Below are positions 1 through 5,583 of a stretch of 5,583 bases of DNA, piece after piece; position 1 is the stretch's first letter, and every line of letters begins with the position of its first letter. The position numbers and the translations under genes are program-made. The notes beneath the pieces are model-generated. The model had not been told where the DNA came from, made no database searches, and saw only the letters and a program-made list of their open reading frames with translations. This DNA comes from Crocinitomicaceae bacterium (GTDB lineage Bacteria > Bacteroidota > Bacteroidia > Flavobacteriales_D > Crocinitomicaceae). The stretch lies in assembly GCA_015662935.1 (NCBI GenBank), contig DQTF01000020.1, positions 1-5,583 of the forward strand, given 5' to 3'.

Positions 1-64
1 ATTTAGTATTTTTAAAAAGAGAAACTGAGGTGAACTTTGTTTGTAGCCAGTTATAAAGAACTAT

Positions 65-89
65 CCAACGCATTAGTCCTCAGCGTTGG
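65..89 (-). terminator. Inverted repeat just after hsdR, possible terminator
   Basis: CCAACGC (65-71) and GCGTTGG (83-89) form a perfect 7-bp stem with an 11-base loop, beginning one base after the hsdR stop codon. In the direction of transcription it is followed by ATAGTTCTTTATAAC, a weak T-rich tract, so an intrinsic terminator is plausible but not strong. The rest of the left flank (positions 1-62) shows no gene. Confidence 0.45.
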
Positions 90-90
90 C

Positions 91-3000
91 TTAATCATTC
101 GTTAATTCGTTTGCAATTAATTCCGCTTGTTTTAAAATTGTTTCTGTTGCTAATTTCTGCATATCTGGAGGATAACCAAATTGTCTTAAAGTCCGTTTGA
201 TAATCACTTTTAATTTGGCTCGTACACTTTCCTTAATTGTCCAGTCGATTGATGCGTTTGCTTTTACTCTTTCGGTTAGAATTACGGCAAGTTCTCTCAG
301 CTTATCTTTCTGCATTAAGTCTTTTGCACTTTCATTGTCCGCAACAGCTGTATAAAAAGCATATTCAAAATCGGTCAAGCCCATTTCTTTAGCTTCACTA
401 TCCATATTGACAATTTCCTTACTCAGTTTTATGAGTTCGTCCATAACTTCTGCTGCGGTCAATATTTTGTTGTGGTATTTTTTAATTGAGTTTTCAAGCA
501 TTTCCATCAAGGATTTACTTTTAACTAAATTCTTCTTTGAACGAGATTTGATTTCATCATTTAAGAGTTTCTTCAAAACTTCAAGAGCCACATTTTTATG
601 TTCCATTCCTTTCAGTTCAAGTAAAAACTCTTCTGAAAGAATAGAAATGTCTGGTTTTTTTATTCCTGCCGCATCAAAAATATCAATGACTTTTTCGGAA
701 ACTAAAGCTTTGTCAATTACTTGTTTAATTGTTGTTTCAATTTCTTCATCTGTTCTACCTGTTCCTGTAACATCAAATTTTGCTAATCGTGCTTTAACTG
801 CTTGAAAAAATGAAACTTCATCTTTTACATCCATTGCTTGTTCGTGAGGAATGGCAATTGCAAATGATTTTGACAAGGCTGTTACTTCATTGATATATCT
901 TTTCTTACCATCTTCCAAACCTAAAATATGCTCTTCTGCCGATAGTATCATTGAAAGTTTCTTTGAAGTTTTCGCTTCAAAATAATCTTCATAAGGGAAA
1001 CTGTGATACATTTGAGAAACTACTTCTAATTTCTCCAACATCAATTCAACTGCCTGTTCTTGCAATATCGTTGGATCTCCTTTTCCTCCAGCATCTGAAT
1101 AGAAAGAAAGTGCTTTCTTAAGGTCAGAGGCAATACCTAAATAATCAACTACCAATCCGCCTGGTTTATCTTTGTAAACACGATTAACTCTTGCAATAGC
1201 TTGCATTAAGTTATGCCCTTTCATTGGTTTGTCAATGTATAAAGTATGCATACTTGGTGCATCAAAACCTGTCAACCACATATCACGAACGATAACTAAT
1301 TTTAGTTCGTCATCAGGGTCTTTCATTCGGTCAGCTAATGCTTTTCTTTGTGTTTTATTGGTGTGGTGAATGGCTATTTTGGGACCATCTGAACTTGCAG
1401 AAGTCATTACTACTTTTATAACTCCTTTATCCAAATCATCTGAATGCCATTCAGGTTTTAGGGTTATGATTTCGTGATAGAGTTCTGCTGCAATTCTTCT
1501 CGACATTGAAACTATCATTCCTTTTCCATCAAACACTTCTTGTCTTGCTTCAAAATGTTGAATAATATCTTTGGCAATGTTTTTAACTCTGTTTTTACTG
1601 CCAATTAATGCTTCTAATTGTGTCCATTTTGCTTTGGCTTTTTGTGTATCGGTTAAATCTTCTTGTAAAAGTTCATTATCCAATTCCTCAACCATTTCTT
1701 TTCCTTCTTCGCTCAACTGTACTTTTGCTAAACGACTTTCGTAATAAATACGAACAGTTGCTCCATCTTCTACGGCTTGAGCAATATCATATACATCTAT
1801 ATAATTTCCGAAAACGGCAGGTGTATTTGTATCTGTGCTTTCTATCGGTGTTCCTGTAAAACCAAGATAGGTCGCTTTTGGTAAAGCATCACGCATATAT
1901 TTTGCAAAACCATATACTATTTTTTTACCAACTACATTTCCATTTGCATCTTTATCGTCTATTGTTTTGGCTTTAAAACCGTATTGTGTTCTGTGGGCTT
2001 CATCTACAATAACTACAATATTTTTCCTTTCTGATAAAGTTTCAAAAACATTTCCTTCTTGCGGTTGAAATTTTTGAATGGTTGAAAATATGACACCTCC
2101 TGAAGCTACTTTTAATAATTCTTTCAAGTTATCTCTATCTTCAACTTGTGTTGGCTCTTGTCTTAAAAGTTGGGTAGAAGAAGCAAACGTATCAAACAAC
2201 TGGTCGTCTAAATCGTTTCTGTCTGTGATGACTAAAACGGTAGGATTGTCTAATGCCAATACAATTTTTCCTGTATAAAAAACCATTGATAATGATTTTC
2301 CACTTCCTTGTGTATGCCAAACAACACCGCCTTTTCTATCGCCAATGGGTTGGTCTTTTACACCTGCTAAACCATAATTAGCAGGGTCTTCCATTACCAT
2401 ACTAACTGGTGTTTCTTTTTCTAAAGTATAACCAGTTGCACGTAAAGTAGATTCTACCGCTCTATTTACTGCATAAAATTGATGATAAGCAGCTAATTTT
2501 TTAACGGTTGAAATGGTTATAATTCCTGTTTTATTATCTTCTTTTTTAGATTTTTCAAACACGACAAAATGACGGATTAAATCTAACAAAGTTTCTTTGT
2601 TGAGCATTCCGTTTATCAATGTTTCTAATTGACTAACCAAATGTGAAGCTTCTTCTTTACCGTCTGCCGATTTCCAAGACATAAAACGGGTCATTCCTGC
2701 GGATAATGAACCTGCTTTAGCTTCTAAGCCATCAGAAATAATCATAAACCCGTTGTAAGTAAATAGACTTGGAATAATGGTTTTGTAAGTCTGTAATTGT
2801 TTGTATGCAGATTTTATAGTAGCGTTTTCGTCTGCTGGATTTTTTAATTCAATTACAACCAAAGGAATGCCATTTACAAACAGAATAACATCTGGTCGTT
2901 TGGTATTGCCATCTTCAATAACTGTAAACTGATTGGCGACAACAAATTCATTATTTTCAGGATTTTTGAAATCTATCAACCAAACCAAATCTCCTCTTTG

Positions 3001-3318
3001 GTTGCCGTCTTTTTGATAAGATACTTTTATACCTTCTGTAAGCATTCTGTGAAACGCTTCATTGTTATTGAGTAATTCAGGTGAGTTTATTCTTTGAATC
3101 TCTTTTAAAGCTTCTTCTTGGCTATCGTGCGGAATGTTTGGATTAATTCTACGAATAGCATTTTGCAAACGCTCTACAAGTAAAACATCTTCATAAGAAG
3201 CTCTTTCTGCTTGGTCTGTATCTGGTGCAATATCAGGAGCATAAATATATTGATAGCCTAAATGTTCTAATAGGTTAATTGTAAATTCTTCTATGGTATT
3301 TTCTGTTATTCGTGTCAT
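91..3318 (-). CDS. hsdR: Type I restriction endonuclease subunit R (HsdR), complete
   Basis: This is the motor and nuclease subunit of a type I restriction-modification complex. With HsdM and HsdS it translocates unmodified DNA using ATP and cuts at a distance. The 1075 residues fit the EcoR124I-like size class. Residues ~1-200 are the HSDR_N nuclease: PD-(D/E)xK residues D143, E157 and K159, then a QxxxY motif (Q174-Y178). The SF2 helicase core follows: Walker A HTQGSGKS at 335-342 (K341), motif Ia near TDRNDL (365-370), DEAH at 439-442, GFTGTP at 486-491, TGFDAP at 683-688, and motif VI QAIARVNR at 706-713. Residues ~780-1075 match the helical type I R C-terminal region (DUF3387-like). The start is fixed by an in-frame TAA at 3325-3327, nine bases upstream. 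No catalytic motif is missing and no frameshift is seen, so it looks functional. Its hsdM and hsdS partners are absent from the window. It lies downstream of two co-directional defence-like genes across a 171-base repeat-rich gap. Confidence 0.97.
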   Translation of the reverse strand: MTRITENTIEEFTINLLEHLGYQYIYAPDIAPDTDQAERASYEDVLLVERLQNAIRRINPNIPHDSQEEALKEIQRINSPELLNNNEAFHRMLTEGIKVSYQKDGNQRGDLVWLIDFKNPENNEFVVANQFTVIEDGNTKRPDVILFVNGIPLVVIELKNPADENATIKSAYKQLQTYKTIIPSLFTYNGFMIISDGLEAKAGSLSAGMTRFMSWKSADGKEEASHLVSQLETLINGMLNKETLLDLIRHFVVFEKSKKEDNKTGIITISTVKKLAAYHQFYAVNRAVESTLRATGYTLEKETPVSMVMEDPANYGLAGVKDQPIGDRKGGVVWHTQGSGKSLSMVFYTGKIVLALDNPTVLVITDRNDLDDQLFDTFASSTQLLRQEPTQVEDRDNLKELLKVASGGVIFSTIQKFQPQEGNVFETLSERKNIVVIVDEAHRTQYGFKAKTIDDKDANGNVVGKKIVYGFAKYMRDALPKATYLGFTGTPIESTDTNTPAVFGNYIDVYDIAQAVEDGATVRIYYESRLAKVQLSEEGKEMVEELDNELLQEDLTDTQKAKAKWTQLEALIGSKNRVKNIAKDIIQHFEARQEVFDGKGMIVSMSRRIAAELYHEIITLKPEWHSDDLDKGVIKVVMTSASSDGPKIAIHHTNKTQRKALADRMKDPDDELKLVIVRDMWLTGFDAPSMHTLYIDKPMKGHNLMQAIARVNRVYKDKPGGLVVDYLGIASDLKKALSFYSDAGGKGDPTILQEQAVELMLEKLEVVSQMYHSFPYEDYFEAKTSKKLSMILSAEEHILGLEDGKKRYINEVTALSKSFAIAIPHEQAMDVKDEVSFFQAVKARLAKFDVTGTGRTDEEIETTIKQVIDKALVSEKVIDIFDAAGIKKPDISILSEEFLLELKGMEHKNVALEVLKKLLNDEIKSRSKKNLVKSKSLMEMLENSIKKYHNKILTAAEVMDELIKLSKEIVNMDSEAKEMGLTDFEYAFYTAVADNESAKDLMQKDKLRELAVILTERVKANASIDWTIKESVRAKLKVIIKRTLRQFGYPPDMQKLATETILKQAELIANELTND

Positions 3319-3354
3319 TTTAAGTTATCATCTCTTTTATTTGTCAATTTTCAA

Positions 3355-3489
3355 AATCGGTAATCGGTATTGCCGAATTTTATATTGAATTGCCGAAATC
3401 GGTCACAAATCGGTCAATTGGTCATTTCTTTTGGTCGATTTTTCCAAACCGGCAATAGAATCGGCAATGTGCATTGCCGAAATTGCCGA
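3355..3489. repeat. Cluster of short repeats AATCGGT and ATTGCCGA upstream of hsdR
   Basis: On the plus strand AATCGGT occurs at 3355-3361, 3362-3368 (perfect tandem), 3397-3403 and 3408-3414. The last two lie in a 10-base repeat, AAATCGGTCA, spaced 11 bases apart. ATTGCCGA occurs at 3369-3376, 3389-3396, 3473-3480 and 3482-3489, with an inverted exact copy at 3461-3468 and a one-mismatch copy at 3449-3456. GGTC recurs at 3420-3423 and 3433-3436. The cluster fills most of the 171-base gap between two co-directional genes. I see no convincing Bacteroidota-type promoter (TTTG / TAnnTTTG) in it. It could be an operator array for hsdR control, a structured leader, or slippage-born sequence. Confidence 0.7.
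3449..3489 (-). terminator. Two-tier hairpin directly after the deaminase-ATPase stop codon
   Basis: In the minus-strand transcript an inner stem of nine pairs (UCGGCAAUG at 3480-3472 with CAUUGCCGA at 3469-3461) is enclosed by an outer stem of eight pairs (3489-3482 with 3456-3449, the last pair U-G). They are separated by an internal loop of one base on one side and four on the other. The structure starts on the base after the TAA. The flank is only UUUGGAAAAA, without a real U-tract, so it may be a weak terminator, an RNA 3'-end stabiliser or an operator palindrome. The pairing is seen in the sequence; the role is inferred. Confidence 0.5.
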
Positions 3490-4944
3490 TTATTCAATCC
3501 ATACATAAGCTGTTCCTTCTTTCTTTGCAAGGTCATTATCAACTAATGTTTTTAAATGGTTACGAGCTTGACGTTCTTTAAGCCCTGAAATTTCTTTATA
3601 CTCCTTAGTTGTTAAACGTTTGTGTTCTCTTAAAATCTCCACACCTGGCAGGTCTGATTGACTTACTGTTTGCTTCTCTGGATTTATATCTCTGTAAAGC
3701 GTAGTTTTTAAGATGTTGTTTTCTAATGTAAATACAGGTTTTGGTAATCCAAAACTTTCTACTTTACTCAACTCTTCCATTCCAAAACCTCTTTCTTCAA
3801 CAAATCCCATTTCAAAAAACAGGTGAGCGATTTTAGCATTTCTACTAAATGATGGGGCGGTGAAATCGTTGAGTTGTTTTAAGGTGCATATTGGCTCTCC
3901 AGGACTTGATACCACTACTTTTTCATCATCAATATCTACCATAACACGACCACCATCTATAGCGTAATCCCTATGCACAATGGCGTTCATAATAACTTCA
4001 TAAAATGCAGATGATGAAGCCTCAATAACTTCATTCCTGTTAAATGAAGAACGAGAAGAAAATCCTTTAGGGAATACAAATTCTAAATATTCTTCAATTT
4101 TTTGAGGCAAAAGAACTAACGCTCCCTTAATGTCTTTGATTTTTGGGTCTGAACCTTTACTCCTAACAGTAAATTTAACACGAGCCTGTGGGAAGTGTTC
4201 TTCAGGGTTTTTCCCAAGAAGCAATAAACCCAAACCTGTTGGTCGAGCTGTTTTCGATTCTTCATCTACAGAAATAAGCTTCATTCTGTTTAGGTAAGAT
4301 TTAAAACTATCTGTACCTAACCTGTATGAAAGTCCAGATTTTTCAATCAAATCTTTTTGAGCTTCTTCTGATAAGTCATCTAATTGAAATTCTATTAATT
4401 CATTTTCGATAGGGTCTATTGCCGATTGTATTTCTTTTACTTTTTCTTCCTCAGCTCGCTTGGCTGCTTCTTTGAAAAACTGCTCATTTTCTTTTGCAAT
4501 AATCTCTTCATACTTTTTATCATAAAAGCCAACTTCAATTCCTGCTTTTTTTAAGAGTTTCACACCATTAGATGCAACCGTTGGATCTGGGTCATAATGT
4601 CCAACATACACTTTTTTTATACGTGCATTGATACATCTTTTATAACAACCTTTCTTTGGGGCTTTTCTTTTTACACAAGGCTCCAATGTGGTATACAAGG
4701 TAAACCCTTCTAAATCTTCATTAGGATATTTTCTTTCCAGAATAGTAAATTCACCGTGATCACCAACTCTAAGTTCACCTCTGTGGGCTTTGTCAAAATA
4801 TGCTCCGTTGGTATCGACTAATACAGCACCTACTTTTGGGTCAGCTCTATCGGTATGTTCAGATTTACTTTCACCCATTTCAGCTATGGATAATTCCATA
4901 TATTCTATGTGTGTGTATTTTTGTCCTTTAATAAATTCTTTCAT
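3490..4944 (-). CDS. Deaminase / GHKL-like ATPase / winged-helix fusion protein
   Basis: This 484-residue protein has three parts. Residues ~12-142 form a cytidine-deaminase-fold domain closest in style to RibD/dCMP deaminases: VGAVLVD at 38-44, zinc and catalytic motif HGE at 63-65, TLEPC at 86-90, second zinc cysteine C100, then a DPDP...G..LL..AGIEV segment (118-138). Residues ~142-175 are a charged helix, possibly coiled coil. Residues ~235-420 match the RecG-C-terminal-like/HATPase_c_4 family: PTGLGLLLLG (235-244), EVIMNAIVHRDY (316-327, with E316 and N320 in the N-box position), SPG (347-349), RNAKIA (368-373), ERGFGM (384-389). Residues ~433-484 look like a winged helix. Family members usually carry an AlbA_2 (Schlafen-like) domain at the N-terminus; here a deaminase takes its place. 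A free nucleotide is the likeliest substrate, but this is inference. Its ATG overlaps the upstream TGA (ATGA), and GGAAGA lies three bases before it, so translation is probably coupled. No signal peptide or membrane segment is seen; it should be cytoplasmic. The domain calls are firm, the biological role is not. Confidence 0.9.
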   Translation of the reverse strand: MKEFIKGQKYTHIEYMELSIAEMGESKSEHTDRADPKVGAVLVDTNGAYFDKAHRGELRVGDHGEFTILERKYPNEDLEGFTLYTTLEPCVKRKAPKKGCYKRCINARIKKVYVGHYDPDPTVASNGVKLLKKAGIEVGFYDKKYEEIIAKENEQFFKEAAKRAEEEKVKEIQSAIDPIENELIEFQLDDLSEEAQKDLIEKSGLSYRLGTDSFKSYLNRMKLISVDEESKTARPTGLGLLLLGKNPEEHFPQARVKFTVRSKGSDPKIKDIKGALVLLPQKIEEYLEFVFPKGFSSRSSFNRNEVIEASSSAFYEVIMNAIVHRDYAIDGGRVMVDIDDEKVVVSSPGEPICTLKQLNDFTAPSFSRNAKIAHLFFEMGFVEERGFGMEELSKVESFGLPKPVFTLENNILKTTLYRDINPEKQTVSQSDLPGVEILREHKRLTTKEYKEISGLKERQARNHLKTLVDNDLAKKEGTAYVWIE

Positions 4945-5583
4945 AATTCTTCCGATTCTGTAAATGTTTTGTACTCCGTTACATACGCTTGTTTATCTAC
5001 ATTAAATAATATTTCACTTGCAGGATAGGAGTAATCTCCCATTGCAAAATCTCCAAAAGAATCATCCCAAGACTCATTAAATTCTTCTGCTTCCCAATAA
5101 TCTAATGTATCTACCAATAATTCATTAGTAGTTCTTTTTTGTTGGGTTTCAAAGTTTCGAATTAGGAAAATGGAAACGGTTTCTATGGTATCAATTAAAA
5201 ATTCACGCGTTAAAATATCTACTTTGCTATTTCTTTGTTTTATTTCATCTAAGGGCTTTCCGTGAGAAGTAATGCCAATGTCATTTCTTAAATCGCCTAC
5301 TTTTTGACCTATGTTGGCTAATGATTGAGATATTTGTTGCACCACTGCCGTATTTGAAAAACCCATTGATTTAAAGGTTTGTTTCATCACTCCGCTAATA
5401 GATGAATTATCTGTAAGGCTTACACTATTTTGTTTGCAAATTTCTTTTCCAATGGCTTCAATTAATGCTTTAGTATTTTCTAATGAATGGCTAAAATCAG
5501 ATTCAATATGAGCTTCTATTCTTTCAATGTACATTAAAAGAGCAGACCACCTTCCATATTCTTCTATAACGGTTCTTAGCTTA
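4941..5583 (-). CDS. Abortive infection (Abi_C-like) family protein, N-terminus cut by window edge
   Basis: The first in-frame ATG in view (5534) gives 197 residues, but the frame stays open for 16 more codons to 5582 (KLRTVIEEYGRWSALL before that Met), with no stop and no well-placed ribosome site, so the true start is probably outside the window. Counting from the Met at 5534, residues ~15-125 resemble the abortive-infection C-terminal domain (Abi_C): a helix ALIEAIGKEICK (23-34), a middle helix rich in Q/S/N, and the signature LRNDIGITSHGK (82-93), followed by a hydrophobic helix (~112-127). The tail (~145-197) is acidic and aromatic (YWEAEEF, WDDSFGDF) and I do not recognise it. The R-N...H pattern recalls HEPN-type ribonucleases, but the spacing is longer than canonical. 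The protein is likely cytoplasmic and involved in phage-triggered growth arrest, judged by family and context only. Its stop overlaps the start of the deaminase-ATPase gene by 4 nt, so the two are probably made together. Confidence 0.75.
   Translation of the reverse strand, partial: KLRTVIEEYGRWSALLMYIERIEAHIESDFSHSLENTKALIEAIGKEICKQNSVSLTDNSSISGVMKQTFKSMGFSNTAVVQQISQSLANIGQKVGDLRNDIGITSHGKPLDEIKQRNSKVDILTREFLIDTIETVSIFLIRNFETQQKRTTNELLVDTLDYWEAEEFNESWDDSFGDFAMGDYSYPASEILFNVDKQAYVTEYKTFTESEEL

Noticed and set aside
407..805. Plus-strand open frame of 132 codons
   Set aside because: It lies antisense inside the hsdR C-terminal region, has a Ser/Phe/Ile-rich composition typical of a shadow frame, and shows no recognisable domain.
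1608..1859. Plus-strand open frame of 83 codons rich in Leu
   Set aside because: It is antisense to the hsdR helicase core; the hydrophobic look comes from the complement of charged codons.
2078..2278. Plus-strand open frame of 66 codons
   Set aside because: It is antisense to the conserved helicase motifs of hsdR, with no independent coding evidence.
3377..3384. TATAAAAT on the minus strand as a -10 box for hsdR
   Set aside because: It does not fit the Bacteroidota TAnnTTTG box and has no well-spaced upstream element, so a promoter cannot be supported here.
3355..3489. CRISPR array or replication iterons
   Set aside because: The repeat units are 7-10 bases, irregularly spaced and in mixed orientation. 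There are no spacer-sized gaps, and no cas or replication initiator gene is present.
4533..4909. Riboflavin biosynthesis gene ribD
   Set aside because: The deaminase domain resembles RibD, but the RibD reductase domain is absent, the protein is fused to a GHKL-like ATPase, and the context is a restriction locus.

Overview
The window is AT-rich (roughly one third G+C by eye) and carries three genes, all on the minus strand, so transcription runs from right to left. The base composition, the weak Shine-Dalgarno sequences and the protein style suggest a member of the Bacteroidota, perhaps a flavobacterium-like organism. This is inference only, because no taxonomic marker gene is present.

From right to left: (1) 4941-5583 is an abortive-infection C-terminal (Abi_C-like) protein. 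Its reading frame is still open at the right edge, so its N-terminus probably lies outside the window. (2) 3490-4944 overlaps gene 1 by the 4-nt ATGA and encodes a 484-residue fusion: a RibD/dCMP-type zinc deaminase domain, a charged helical linker, a GHKL-like ATP-binding domain of the RecG-C-terminal-like/HATPase_c_4 type, and a C-terminal winged helix. (3) After 171 noncoding bases full of short repeats and a large hairpin comes 91-3318, a complete type I restriction endonuclease subunit, hsdR (1075 aa), with the nuclease, helicase and C-terminal regions all visible. A short inverted repeat follows directly after its stop codon.

The window therefore looks like the hsdR end of a type I restriction-modification locus. 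The matching hsdM and hsdS are not in it and probably lie beyond position 5583. Between them and hsdR sits a translationally coupled pair: a putative abortive-infection protein and a nucleotide-deaminase/ATPase fusion. Accessory defence genes are known to sit inside type I loci. A reasonable model is that HsdR cuts unmodified DNA while the pair acts as a second layer, for example nucleotide-pool depletion or RNA attack triggered by infection. The deaminase-GHKL-winged-helix fusion is the best candidate here for an undescribed activity.

The 171-base spacer before hsdR holds four copies of AATCGGT, four of ATTGCCGA and two inverted partners of the latter. These build a hairpin that begins on the base after the stop codon of the deaminase gene. 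It may separate expression of hsdR from that of the upstream pair.
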